From Pseudothermotoga elfii DSM 9442 = NBRC 107921 (GTDB taxonomy: Bacteria > Thermotogota > Thermotogae > Thermotogales > DSM-5069), in the NCBI RefSeq assembly GCF_000504085.1, contig NC_022792.1, positions 1,888,001-1,952,000 of the forward strand: a DNA stretch of 64,000 bases, given 5' to 3'. The notes below the pieces were generated by a model. It ran no database searches, was not told the DNA's origin, and was given only the letters and a program-made list of their open reading frames with translations. The translations under genes were made by a program, and so were the position numbers. Below are positions 43,290 through 52,346 of the stretch, in pieces. How positions within the stretch are numbered: position 1 is the first letter of the stretch; the number at the start of each line of letters is the position of its first letter.

Positions 43290-44282
43290 GTGTCCGATGT
43301 TCTCAGTCAGGATGAAATAGATAAATTATTACAGGCAATAAGCTCTGGAGAAGTCACAGTAGATGAAATCAAAAAAGAAGAAACCAAGAAAGTCAAACTG
43401 TATGATTTCCGAAGGCCGAGTAAATTTTCAAAAGAGCATATAAGGGTCTTCGATATGATTCATGAAAATTTCGCAAGATCCATTTCTACATACCTTTCAG
43501 GAAGGGTTAGAACGTTCACAAACATAAATCTTGCTAGCATAGATCAGATATCATATGAGGAGTTTATAAGATCTCTTCCTGCTCCATCATTCATTACTGT
43601 TTTCAGTGCGCCTGAATTTGTTGGGAGCGCTATTTTAGAAATGAATCTGGAGATCTTCTACACGATTTTAGACTTGATTCTCGGTGGGCCTGGCATACCC
43701 AATGTGAAACGTACACCTTCAGACATAGAACTTTCTATAATGAGAAAAGAAGTTATGAATATTCTCACAAATCTATCTCAAGCCTGGAGTGAAGTTTATC
43801 AATTTGTTCCAACTATCGAAAGCGTGGAAAACAATCCACAATTTGTCCAGATTGCACCTCCAAATGAAATGATTTTGCTGGTGTCATTGTACGTTACAAT
43901 TGCAAAAACGGAAGGATTTTTAAATATATGCTGGCCATCTTCTTTAACAGAGCCTTTTATGGACAAACTCTCTTCGCGAACATGGTTCACAGCAAAAAGA
44001 GAGCAATTGTCCGAAAAAATGCTTGAAGATTTAAAGCAAAATGTAAAAACCATGAAAATGAAGATATCGGCGATTTTGGGAGAAGCGATTCTCAGCGTGA
44101 AAGAAATTCTGGACCTTGAAGTTGGAGATGTCATAAGGCTGCAGACTCATAAAGATGATGATGTAATGGTTGAAGTCCAGAGCAAACCGAAATTTATGGC
44201 TCGACCAGGTGTCTTTAAAGGCTATAGAGCTGTTAAAGTTACCCGGATTCTGAAGCCGGAGGTGGAAGAAAATGAACAGTGA
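43290..44282 (+). CDS. fliM: Flagellar motor switch protein FliM
   Basis: 330 aa from GTG 43290 (read as MSDVLSQDEIDKLL, the canonical FliM start and CheY-P-binding helix). AGGGGTGA lies 4 bases before; the ATG at 43275 is in frame but badly placed. The middle CheC-like domain includes RTFTNINLASIDQISYEEFI, and the C-terminal SpoA domain includes ILDLEVGDVIRLQTHKDDDV. It is part of the C-ring that switches rotation direction. Confidence 0.95.
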   Translation: MSDVLSQDEIDKLLQAISSGEVTVDEIKKEETKKVKLYDFRRPSKFSKEHIRVFDMIHENFARSISTYLSGRVRTFTNINLASIDQISYEEFIRSLPAPSFITVFSAPEFVGSAILEMNLEIFYTILDLILGGPGIPNVKRTPSDIELSIMRKEVMNILTNLSQAWSEVYQFVPTIESVENNPQFVQIAPPNEMILLVSLYVTIAKTEGFLNICWPSSLTEPFMDKLSSRTWFTAKREQLSEKMLEDLKQNVKTMKMKISAILGEAILSVKEILDLEVGDVIRLQTHKDDDVMVEVQSKPKFMARPGVFKGYRAVKVTRILKPEVEENEQ

Positions 44283-45303
44283 TTTTCTGACACAGGATGA
44301 ATTAAATGAACTTTTAAAAGGATTAAGTGACACCCTGAGCGAACATGACCAGGAAGCAATCAAAGAAATATCGAATTTGATAATTGACTCTTCAACAGCA
44401 GCCCTCGGCATTGTGATCGGCAGAGAGGTAAAAGTGACTTTGGTAGAAATCTCTCAAAAAACCCTGAAGGATTTGTTATCATCTTTCGATGAAACGATCG
44501 TCGCCGTTCAGATAGAGTTCTCAGATGGCCTGAAAGGGGAATTTTTGATATTGTTCCCACAATCACTCGGTGCTCGTATTGCAGACATGATGATGGGCGG
44601 GTCTGGTGAACCTGAAAGTTTCGAGCTGGATGAAGTAAGGTTGAGTGCAATAACTGAAACAATGAACCAGATGATGGGATCTTCTACCACTTCTCTTTCA
44701 GAACAAACTAAGAAAAAGGTCTCTATCTCCAAACTGAAAGTTGATCTTGTGAAAAAAGATGAGGAACCCGTTCTTAATTTTAATCTTGCCCAGGTACTGG
44801 CGTATGTTGCTTATGAAATTGACCTGGAAAACTCTCACAAATCCAAAATCCTGTTGATTGCACCTGCCCTGTTTTTCAAAGACATATACAAAATCATTCA
44901 TCCTGCTCAGGAACCAGAGAAGGAAAAAGAACAGAAGAGAGAGGAAGAAAAAGTAAAAGTTCAGCCGGTTCAATTTCAAGAATTTGATCAATCTCAGAGA
45001 GCCGCAGTTTCTACACCATCGGAATTTTCCGATAAATTAGAACTGCTTTTAGATGTCCCTCTGAAGGTAGTTGTGGAGCTCGGCCGCGCAAAAATGACAC
45101 TTAAGCAGGTTTTGGAAATGAATATAGGATCTCTGATAGAGCTGGATAAATTAACGGGCGAGCCAGTTGATATTCTCGTAAACGGAAGACTTATAGCAAA
45201 AGGCGAAGTCGTGGTAGTTGATGAAAATTTCGGTGTTCGAATAACAGAGATAGTTACACCAAAACAAAGAATCTATTCTATAAGGGAGACGAACGGACTT
45301 TGA
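44272..45303 (+). CDS. fliY: Flagellar switch protein FliY (CheC domain plus FliN/SpoA domain)
   Basis: 343 aa. It begins with a FliM-like peptide (FLTQDELNELLKGL). A CheC-type phosphatase domain follows, with both E-x-x-N sites visible (IKEISNLIIDSSTAALG and ITETMNQMMGSSTTSL), so CheY-P dephosphorylation is plausible. An acidic/Gln linker (about 220-245) precedes a FliN-like SpoA domain with LLLDVPLKVVVELGRAKM. It overlaps fliM by 11 bases. Confidence 0.94.
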   Translation: MNSDFLTQDELNELLKGLSDTLSEHDQEAIKEISNLIIDSSTAALGIVIGREVKVTLVEISQKTLKDLLSSFDETIVAVQIEFSDGLKGEFLILFPQSLGARIADMMMGGSGEPESFELDEVRLSAITETMNQMMGSSTTSLSEQTKKKVSISKLKVDLVKKDEEPVLNFNLAQVLAYVAYEIDLENSHKSKILLIAPALFFKDIYKIIHPAQEPEKEKEQKREEEKVKVQPVQFQEFDQSQRAAVSTPSEFSDKLELLLDVPLKVVVELGRAKMTLKQVLEMNIGSLIELDKLTGEPVDILVNGRLIAKGEVVVVDENFGVRITEIVTPKQRIYSIRETNGL

Positions 45304-45902
45304 TGAAAAGACAGATAATCTTTTTTGTGACATTGATCACAGTATCGTATCTTGCTAATCCAATATTTGATTTTGTTCAGAGCATAGCAGGTTGTCGCGA
45401 TTTTTACGCACAATTTCAAATTTTAGCCAGAGTGAAAAGTGGCGAAGATTACCAGAATTTGTCGATGTCTGCTGAAGCGGCTATTAGAAATCTGGAAGAT
45501 TTTTATTTGCTCATAAAAGAACCTGTGGTGCTTTCAGATCTGTCTTTTGTATACATTGCAAGAACAAAGCGGCTTTACTCTTCTTTTCCCGGGTATATTG
45601 ATATGGAAAATATAGAGATTCCCGTTGAAAATATTCTGACGATTTTTGAAAGCATATTCAAAATACTGCAAACTCCCTTGGTGATAACCAAATTTGATGA
45701 TAACAGCATAACTATAAGTCCCACATCATTTGTTCTCAATCAGGCATCTGAACCGGTTGTCTTCAAACTAAAAATTGAAGAAGGAAATTTAAAAGAATTC
45801 ACCATGACTACATCCAAAAGCAATGACGAGTACATAAAGATACAGATAAACAAATTAATTCTTTTTGCAAATATCGATCAATATTTTCATCTTGCACGTT
45901 GA
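45300..45902 (+). CDS. Exported protein of unknown function downstream of fliY
   Basis: 200 aa from TTG 45300, or ATG one codon later, coupled to the fliY stop. A signal sequence (MMKRQIIFFVTLITVSYLA) is followed by a mixed alpha/beta protein with no motif I recognise. A distant LolA/outer-membrane sorting-like fold is conceivable from the alternating strands (VVFKLKIEEGNLKEFTMTTS), but this is a guess. Its last 16 bases overlap the convergent MBL-fold gene. Co-transcription with the flagellar genes is likely from spacing. Confidence 0.65.
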   Translation: MMKRQIIFFVTLITVSYLANPIFDFVQSIAGCRDFYAQFQILARVKSGEDYQNLSMSAEAAIRNLEDFYLLIKEPVVLSDLSFVYIARTKRLYSSFPGYIDMENIEIPVENILTIFESIFKILQTPLVITKFDDNSITISPTSFVLNQASEPVVFKLKIEEGNLKEFTMTTSKSNDEYIKIQINKLILFANIDQYFHLAR

Positions 45903-46636
45903 ACGGAAAGAAGATTTTCGATCCCCCACGAAAACAGCTCTGGAAACTCCCTTCTGGAAAAATTATCATCGGAGAGTATCTCAGCATAAGTCACGGTTCC
46001 GGCAAGCAATCTTTTTATCTTTGAAAGATACCTGACCATTAGATCTATACTGACCATTCCCATTGGCTCTCCATGACCCGGAATAACCCAGTTAAAATGT
46101 CTTCTTCTCAGATCTTCCAGAATTGTTATCCATTGTTCTAAATTACTATCAGAAACTATTTCCGGATGAAATCCATTGAAAACAAGGTCACCAGCAACAA
46201 GAATTTTTTCATCTCTCACTATTACAATAGAGGAATCTGGTGTATGTCCCCCGAGTTTTGCTATTTGAAGATACTCATCACACCAATCTTCTTCAAAAGT
46301 AATAGAAGGAAGCACAGGTTTTTTAATCATAGGAAGATCTTTCAGATAATCTGCATCCATCAGAGACATTTTTTTCTTGGTCAAAGATGAAGAGAGTATT
46401 TGAACATCATCAAAAACAATATTCCCAAAACAATGATCTGGATGATAGTGGGTATTGATAATCAAATAGATTCTTTTTTTCAAAACACCTTCTATAAATT
46501 CTCTTATTTTACGAGCTTTTTCTTCAAAAAGAGAGGTGTCAACTACGATTGCCCCCTTTGAGTCGACGATAATCACAACATTTGCAGAACCATCTCCCCC
46601 TACCACATAAACTTTGTTACTAAGTTTTTGAATCAT
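45887..46636 (-). CDS. MBL-fold (metallo-beta-lactamase-like) hydrolase
   Basis: 249 aa. The metal-binding motif is INTHYHPDHCFGN (H-x-H-x-D-H), with further ligands in KLGGHTPDSSIV, LVAGDLVF and VIPGHGEPM. The SANVVIIVDSKGAIVVDTS start is typical of the glyoxalase II-like subgroup. The substrate is unknown; a thioester, quorum-sensing lactone or flavoprotein-type role cannot be separated. The ATG is preceded by a GGAGGG ribosome site. Confidence 0.87.
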   Translation of the reverse strand: MIQKLSNKVYVVGGDGSANVVIIVDSKGAIVVDTSLFEEKARKIREFIEGVLKKRIYLIINTHYHPDHCFGNIVFDDVQILSSSLTKKKMSLMDADYLKDLPMIKKPVLPSITFEEDWCDEYLQIAKLGGHTPDSSIVIVRDEKILVAGDLVFNGFHPEIVSDSNLEQWITILEDLRRRHFNWVIPGHGEPMGMVSIDLMVRYLSKIKRLLAGTVTYAEILSDDNFSRREFPELFSWGIENLLSVQRAR

Positions 46637-46699
46637 ATATACCCTCCTGACTCTGATATAATCTTCTTGTTATAATTCTTTAAGAGAGGATGCTTTTCC

Positions 46700-47689
46700 T
46701 TGAGAAGTGCTCTATTATTTGGCTATTATGGATATGGAAACCTTGGCGATGAGCTTCTGTGCGAATCAGCGCTTGATATCCTGGGCAGGACATTCGATAA
46801 AATCTACATTCTTGTCCCAAAACACAAAATTGAGGATTACACAAAAAAAGGTGTTGAACCAGTCAATAGATTTGATTTTATCTCTATTTTCACCGCGATT
46901 TTGCACAGTAAAGTTGTTGTGTGTGGAGGAGGAGGTATATTTCAGGACCAGACGAGTCTGAGAAGTTTTTTATACTATGCTTCTATTGTGATAGTTTCCA
47001 CACTTTTTAGAAAACCTGTCGTATTGCTTGCTAACAGCTTGGGACCCGTAAAAAGAAAATTTTCCAGAAAGATTTTGAGATACATACTATCACGAAAGAA
47101 CGTATACTTTATCGCGCGGGATCCTGTAAGTGCCCGGTATGGAAAATTGATGAGCCAAAATATTTTTGAAGGAACAGATCTCGCCATAAAAAGCCTTTCG
47201 AAACTACCCTTAGAGGTAAAAAAATCTTCTCAGGTGAGTTTTTGTCTCAAAGAAGAAATCAATCTATCGAATATTCTGAGCTTTCTCAAAAATATTGGTC
47301 TAAAAAGATTTTTACTGGTTCCCATGAGCCCTCAGGATGAAAAGGTCTGCGTTAAATTAATGGAGAAATATCCAGAACTCGAGTTTTCAAAAAAACCGTT
47401 AGAAGCCATAACCTGTTCTTCTCTTGTTATATCTCAGAGGATGCATGGCTCTCTTATAGCAGCTTACTATGGTATTCCATTCGTTAGTGTAGATAATTCC
47501 AAGGCGAGCAGATTCATGAAAAAATATCTTCCTGATTATCCGGGATATACCAGCAAAGCTGATACTAATATTATCACCGCAATTTCAAAAGTAATAAATA
47601 TGCCTGTGTCAGTGGATAAAAAAATGCTCGAAGACGCTAAAGAGATGGAAGAAAAATTGATCAAATTGATTAGAAATCTTCAGAGATGA
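46700..47689 (+). CDS. csaB: Polysaccharide pyruvyl transferase, CsaB type
   Basis: 329 aa from TTG 46700. CsaB transfers a pyruvyl group from phosphoenolpyruvate to a cell-wall polysaccharide, creating anchor points for S-layer-homology domains. Typical elements are LFGYYGYGNLGDELLCESAL, VVCGGGGIFQDQTSLRSF, LVPMSPQDE and SLVISQRMHGSLIAAYYGIP. In Thermotogales the sheath (toga) is tethered partly through SLH-domain proteins, which fits. It is monocistronic here. Confidence 0.9.
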   Translation: MRSALLFGYYGYGNLGDELLCESALDILGRTFDKIYILVPKHKIEDYTKKGVEPVNRFDFISIFTAILHSKVVVCGGGGIFQDQTSLRSFLYYASIVIVSTLFRKPVVLLANSLGPVKRKFSRKILRYILSRKNVYFIARDPVSARYGKLMSQNIFEGTDLAIKSLSKLPLEVKKSSQVSFCLKEEINLSNILSFLKNIGLKRFLLVPMSPQDEKVCVKLMEKYPELEFSKKPLEAITCSSLVISQRMHGSLIAAYYGIPFVSVDNSKASRFMKKYLPDYPGYTSKADTNIITAISKVINMPVSVDKKMLEDAKEMEEKLIKLIRNLQR

Positions 47690-47707
47690 TAAAATAAATC
47701 CCTTGTT

Positions 47708-48871
47708 TTATGGATTAATCAGGCGCCCCATGAACAAAATCAAATCGTAAGTGCTGTCGTATATAAAAAAAATAAACGGTCTATCCGCCCTAAATTCCAC
47801 CGGTTTTTTTGGAGCCATCTTGATATTAACTATAGTAGCAGTTGCCGCAGCCGCCTGTGTTCCCTCTTCATATACCTCTATAAACGATTGATGAATCACA
47901 TCTTTGATTTTCAGCATTTTTGTACCGTCCATTTTCGAAAAATCGGCTTCATCTGTAAAAGCATCAACAATACCCATGCTCATAAGTGTTCGTTTCAGAT
48001 TGAATCTGCACTCTGTTTTGAATTTCGGAATATGAACATTCACTTCCGTCGGTTTTAAATTACTCCTCCATTTTTTAAAGAGATCTAATGAAATATTTTT
48101 CTCTATCTGGCTCAAATCTTTATCTTCTTTTGGAAGCACGATTATCATCGAGATCTTATTTTTCGCATAAGGTAACTCAAGAACCTGAACTAATGAATCT
48201 TCTGTATAGTTAGCTGTGATATTTTTAAACATCATATCTACTTCTTTTTCTTCGTTCTTAGAGATATGAAATAATTCCTTTCTGGTTGAAGAAGGATCAA
48301 ACGGATTCAGCCATAATCCTTTAAAATATATAGCGTTTGTCAAAACAAGCCTTGTTAGTGAATCTATATCGTCCGGCTTTATCAAATCTCTAATCTTGTT
48401 ATTCGTTTTTGCCTCTATCCATTCATTTATCTTTTCTCTTGCTTCATCTTTGTGGTTCGCAAAGTCGACATAGTTGATCCATGACTGGTAATACTTTTGT
48501 ATCTGTTCGACAAACTCTTTTAGAAAAGGATATCCTTCCTGAAGCCACATAGAATTCGCAACAGATAGTTGATAATTTTCATTTGATTGATTTAAAGATG
48601 TAGTTAACTGTGAGAAATTGCTGAGCAACGTCTCGTCATCGAGATCGAAGTGAAGAACATTTTTCATCTGCTGTGCTGTATCAGAATCTGCACCAATATA
48701 AGTCATTGCAAGAGCTGAACTGATACTGAATGGAGAAAAAAATATGTTTCCCGGCTTTTCTGACAGAACTTTGTACAAATCAACTCCAAAAAGATTGCTT
48801 GAATCCTGGACTATGCCGAAACCTATAAAGATTAAACTGGTTAGAAAAGCCGTTAAGAAAACTTTTTTCAT
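47708..48871 (-). CDS. Exported serpin (serine/cysteine protease inhibitor)
   Basis: 387 aa from ATG 48871 (MKKVFLTAFLTSLIFIGFGI, a signal peptide) behind AAGGGAGGG. The serpin core is clear: NIFFSPFSISSALAMTYIGA, NAIYFKGLWLNPF, and the C-terminal DRPFIFFIYD with LFMGRLINP. The reactive loop has an inhibitory-type hinge (EEGTQAAAATATIV), with small residues at P12-P9. Counting from P15 Gly, P1 is Lys followed by Met, which suggests a trypsin-like target, but the loop is slightly longer than in alpha1-antitrypsin. It probably guards the periplasm or toga against proteases. Confidence 0.93.
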   Translation of the reverse strand: MKKVFLTAFLTSLIFIGFGIVQDSSNLFGVDLYKVLSEKPGNIFFSPFSISSALAMTYIGADSDTAQQMKNVLHFDLDDETLLSNFSQLTTSLNQSNENYQLSVANSMWLQEGYPFLKEFVEQIQKYYQSWINYVDFANHKDEAREKINEWIEAKTNNKIRDLIKPDDIDSLTRLVLTNAIYFKGLWLNPFDPSSTRKELFHISKNEEKEVDMMFKNITANYTEDSLVQVLELPYAKNKISMIIVLPKEDKDLSQIEKNISLDLFKKWRSNLKPTEVNVHIPKFKTECRFNLKRTLMSMGIVDAFTDEADFSKMDGTKMLKIKDVIHQSFIEVYEEGTQAAAATATIVNIKMAPKKPVEFRADRPFIFFIYDSTYDLILFMGRLINP

Positions 48872-49333
48872 CTCTATCCCTCCCTTGATTCTACAAATAA
48901 GACTTAGTTCTTTCAAAAAAGTTTCAATCATTTTTTAGAGATATGCACGTAAAGATCAGATCTATACCAATATTATGAAGACAGATCCGTCTGGATAAGC
49001 TTGTCCAACAATAATATTACTGATTTTGGAAATTTCGCCTTCTATAAAGACTTAATGTTATTTCTCAAAATAGCCTCTTACAAAGCTCTTTCTGGAACTT
49101 ACTCGAGATTAACTTCGTCATGGACAATTTTTTAAACTGTATCTGCAGCAGACTAATAATCTAATCAAATTCATGAATTTCATTGAGTTCTGCTATGTAG
49201 ATTATCACACCTGTGGGTAAAATATTATAATCGTGATACATTTCACAAAAAAATGTTTTACAGCGCCCTTCTTTCAAAAAAACAAGGTATTATCTATTAC
49301 GGGAAAAAAATCACGATATAAGAAGGTGACACA
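48872..49333. other. About 460-base intergenic region between divergent serpin and acyl-CoA dehydrogenase genes
   Basis: No supported gene. It must hold the serpin and acyl-CoA dehydrogenase promoters. A TATAAT at 49226-49231 points toward the dehydrogenase, without a convincing -35, leaving a leader of about 95 bases. An 8-bp inverted pair ATCGTGAT (49230-49237) / ATCACGAT (49310-49317) spans that leader. The rest is AT-rich with nothing I can name. Confidence 0.4.
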
Positions 49334-50473
49334 GTGGATTTTTTATTCAGTAATGAGCAATTACTTGCAAAACAGCTTTTCGAAGAATTTACAGAAAAAG
49401 AGGTTAAACCTCTTGCTGCAAAAATAGATGAAGAGGAAATTTTTCCACTTGAAACTATCAAAAAAATGGCAAAACTTGGCATGCTTGGTATCCCATTCCC
49501 AAAAGAATCTGGTGGATCAGGAGGAGATTACATAACATATATTTTACTTGTAGAAGAACTTGCCAAGGCCTGCGCTTCTACCTCGATAATAGTTTCTGCC
49601 CATACGTCTCTCTGTTGCTGGCCCATATTCACTTATGGGAATCAAAAGCAAAAGGAAAAATATCTCAGGCCATTGTTGCAGGGTACGAAAATAGGTGCTT
49701 TTGCCCTTACTGAGCCAAATGCAGGTACAGATGCTGCAAGCCAGCAAACAACAGCAAGACTTCAGGATAACCACTATGTGCTGAATGGCAGTAAAGTGTT
49801 TATAACAAACGCTGCTCACGCCGATGTATTTATAGTTTTTGCAATGACAGATCGTTCGAAAGCTACCAAAGGAATAAGCGCTTTCATTGTTGAAAGAGGT
49901 TTTGATGGTTTCAGAATAGGGAAAATAGAACATAAAATGGGAATCAGAGGATCTTCTACAGCCGAACTTGTTTTCGATAACTGTAAAGTTCCCAGGGACA
50001 ATTTGCTTGGTGAAGAAGGTATGGGATTCAAAATAGCTATGTCAACTCTGGATGGTGGAAGAATAGGAGTTGCTGCGCAGGCTCTGGGAATAGCCGAAGG
50101 AGCTTTTAATGAATGTGTTAAATATATGAAAGATCGTAAACAGTTTGGGAAAACACTTTCCAGTTTTCAGGGATTGCAATGGTATATAGCAGAAATGGCT
50201 ACACAAATAGAAGCAGCAAGAAATCTCGTCTACAAAGCTGCATGGAAAAAGCAAAACAATCTTCCTCACACCGTTGATGCTGCAATGGCAAAGCTGTTTG
50301 CATCAGAGATTTCCATGAAAGTAACCACGACAGTTGTCCAAATTTTTGGAGGGTATGGCTACACAAAAGATTATCCCGTAGAAAGAATGATGAGAGATGC
50401 AAAAATCACACAAATATATGAAGGTACATCAGAAGTCCAGAAAATGATCATAGCATCACATGTTTTGAAATGA
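49334..50473 (+). CDS. Acyl-CoA dehydrogenase (short-chain, Bcd-like)
   Basis: 379 aa from GTG 49334 behind AGAAGGTGA. FAD-dependent oxidation of acyl-CoA or reduction of enoyl-CoA. Signatures are FALTEPNAGTDAASQQTTA (flavin/substrate loop), FGGYGYTKDYPVERMMRDAK and the catalytic Glu in QIYEGTSEVQKMII. It sits just upstream of etfB and etfA with 9- and 15-base gaps, the arrangement of the clostridial butyryl-CoA dehydrogenase/EtfAB complex. No crotonase or thiolase genes are adjacent. Confidence 0.93.
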   Translation: MDFLFSNEQLLAKQLFEEFTEKEVKPLAAKIDEEEIFPLETIKKMAKLGMLGIPFPKESGGSGGDYITYILLVEELAKACASTSIIVSAHTSLCCWPIFTYGNQKQKEKYLRPLLQGTKIGAFALTEPNAGTDAASQQTTARLQDNHYVLNGSKVFITNAAHADVFIVFAMTDRSKATKGISAFIVERGFDGFRIGKIEHKMGIRGSSTAELVFDNCKVPRDNLLGEEGMGFKIAMSTLDGGRIGVAAQALGIAEGAFNECVKYMKDRKQFGKTLSSFQGLQWYIAEMATQIEAARNLVYKAAWKKQNNLPHTVDAAMAKLFASEISMKVTTTVVQIFGGYGYTKDYPVERMMRDAKITQIYEGTSEVQKMIIASHVLK

Positions 50474-50482
50474 GGTGAAATA

Positions 50483-51262
50483 ATGAAAATTCTGGTTTTC
50501 ATAAAACAGGTACCGAACACACATGAAGTAAGAGTTGACCCTAAAACAGGAACATTGATACGTGAAGGTGTGCCCTCAATCATAAATCCGGAAGACAAAA
50601 ACGCTTTAGAATTGGCATTACAATTGAAAGAACAAATAAAGGCTCACACAATAGTTGCAACAATGGGGCCTTCTCAAGCAGAATGGTCACTTCGAGAATC
50701 ACTCGCTATGGGTATAGACGAAGCATATTTGATAAGTGATACAGCCTTCGCTGGCTCCGATACACTGGCAACAAGCCTTGTGCTTGCCGCTTTTGCAAAA
50801 AAAATTGGTTTTGATTTAATTCTGACCGGCAGGCAGGCAATAGACGGAGATACAGCTCAGGTTGGGCCAGAAATTGCGGAACATCTACAAATTCCACATG
50901 TTACATATGTTGAAAAAGCTGAATTTTCAGGAGATTTTGTGAAAGTTCAAAGAGCATTGGAAGATGGTTATGAAATAGTGAAAACCAAACTACCGTGTCT
51001 TTTAGCTTGCAGTAAAGACTTAAATATTCCAAGATATATGAATATGAACGATTTGTTCGGTTGTTTTAAAAAAACTATTCAAACCCTGAAACTTTCAGAT
51101 CTTTTCTTAAAGAGAGAAGACGTCGGTTTAACGGGTTCTCCAACGAAAGTGAGAAAAACTTTTACAAAAGGACCCAGAAAAGAGGGAAGGAAGATCGAAC
51201 TCAACCCGTACGAATCAGCCGAACAGATTTTCATAGAATTGCAGAACAGGCAACTCGTATAA
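50483..51262 (+). CDS. etfB: Electron transfer flavoprotein beta subunit EtfB
   Basis: 259 aa. The N-terminus MKILVFIKQVPNTHEVRVDP continues with TGTLIREGVPSIINPEDKNA, the form seen in clostridial-type EtfB of electron-bifurcating complexes. GRQAIDGDTAQVGPEIAEHL is the nucleotide-binding signature. With EtfA it shuttles electrons to or from the adjacent dehydrogenase. Bifurcation with ferredoxin is inferred from similarity by eye. Confidence 0.94.
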   Translation: MKILVFIKQVPNTHEVRVDPKTGTLIREGVPSIINPEDKNALELALQLKEQIKAHTIVATMGPSQAEWSLRESLAMGIDEAYLISDTAFAGSDTLATSLVLAAFAKKIGFDLILTGRQAIDGDTAQVGPEIAEHLQIPHVTYVEKAEFSGDFVKVQRALEDGYEIVKTKLPCLLACSKDLNIPRYMNMNDLFGCFKKTIQTLKLSDLFLKREDVGLTGSPTKVRKTFTKGPRKEGRKIELNPYESAEQIFIELQNRQLV

Positions 51263-51277
51263 CGGAGGAGATATCAT

Positions 51278-52282
51278 ATGGGCGTATGGGTTATATCAGA
51301 ATACAGAGAAACTTTGCAAAGAGTCAGTATGGAGCTTATAGGAAAAGCAAGGGAACTTTCAGATGAATTGAATGAAGAGCTTACGGCAGTGGTTCTCGGA
51401 TGGAAAATTTCCGATTGCGCAGATTTTTTAATTCAACACGGAGCAGATCACGTCATTTTTATAGAGCACGAGCTACTTCAACATTATACCGCAGGTGGAT
51501 ATACAAAAGTTTTGAGCAAACTCATCAACGAGAGAAAACCATCGATAGTTTTAATAGGTGCAACTCATATTGGTAGAGATCTTGCCCCAAGGCTCGCCGC
51601 AAGATTAAAGACAGGCCTGACAGCAGACTGCACCCATCTTGAAATCGACCCAAATACGAAAAATCTTCTCATGACCCGTCCTGCTTTTTCCGGAAACCTG
51701 ATGGCTACTATTGAATGCCCCGTGCACAGGCCACAGATGGCGACTGTGCGTCCCGGCGTCTTCCCGATGCCTTGCGCAAATTCTTCAAGAAAAGGAACTG
51801 TGGAGTCCATTGAACCAGATTTGAACGATGAAGATTTGCTTGTCATTGTTGAGAAAGTCATGAAAATTGAGAAATCATCGATTGACATCTCTGAAGCAAA
51901 AATAGTTGTTTCTGGCGGTAGAGGCGTTGGCGGTAAAAAAGGATTTGATATACTCCACGAACTTGCCGAAGCACTCGGTGGCACAGTAGCCGGATCAAGG
52001 GGTGCTGTTGAAGCAGGATGGATTGAGAAAGAAAAACAGGTGGGGCAGACAGGAAAGATTATTAAACCAGAGCTGTACATAGCATGCGGTATATCAGGTG
52101 CTATTCAGCATATAGCTGGAATGCATGAAAGCGAATATATTATTGCTATAAACAAAGATCCTGAAGCACCAATTATGTCTATAGCCGATCTTGCTGTTGT
52201 TGGAGATTTGCACAAAATAGTACCTCAACTTACCAAACTTATCCGAGAACATAAACTTTCCTGTAAAGCTTTAATTGCATGA
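51278..52282 (+). CDS. etfA: Electron transfer flavoprotein alpha subunit EtfA
   Basis: 334 aa. The C-terminal FAD-binding domain is canonical: VVSGGRGVGGKKGFDILHEL, GSRGAVEAGWI, VGQTGKIIKPELYIACGISG and AINKDPEAPIM. The N-terminal half has the Rossmann-like GATHIGRDLAPRLAARLKTG. GGAGGAGA precedes the ATG. No N-terminal ferredoxin domain is present, unlike some clostridial forms. A terminator follows. Confidence 0.95.
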   Translation: MGVWVISEYRETLQRVSMELIGKARELSDELNEELTAVVLGWKISDCADFLIQHGADHVIFIEHELLQHYTAGGYTKVLSKLINERKPSIVLIGATHIGRDLAPRLAARLKTGLTADCTHLEIDPNTKNLLMTRPAFSGNLMATIECPVHRPQMATVRPGVFPMPCANSSRKGTVESIEPDLNDEDLLVIVEKVMKIEKSSIDISEAKIVVSGGRGVGGKKGFDILHELAEALGGTVAGSRGAVEAGWIEKEKQVGQTGKIIKPELYIACGISGAIQHIAGMHESEYIIAINKDPEAPIMSIADLAVVGDLHKIVPQLTKLIREHKLSCKALIA

Positions 52283-52319
52283 GCAACCTCTACCACATAA
52301 ACACACCTTCTCGCGACAG

Positions 52320-52346
52320 TCGGGGCTCTGTGAGCCCCGATTTTTT
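52320..52346 (+). terminator. Rho-independent terminator after etfA
   Basis: A GC-rich 8-bp stem CGGGGCTC / GAGCCCCG, extended by one T-A pair, with a 3-base loop and then six T residues. It is a textbook intrinsic terminator for the dehydrogenase-etfBA transcript. Its T-run overlaps the stop codon of the convergent permease gene. Confidence 0.92.

Noticed and set aside
49230-49317. 8-bp inverted pair ATCGTGAT / ATCACGAT before the acyl-CoA dehydrogenase
   Set aside because: Arms are short and 72 bases apart; a match of this size is not unlikely by chance over such a span.
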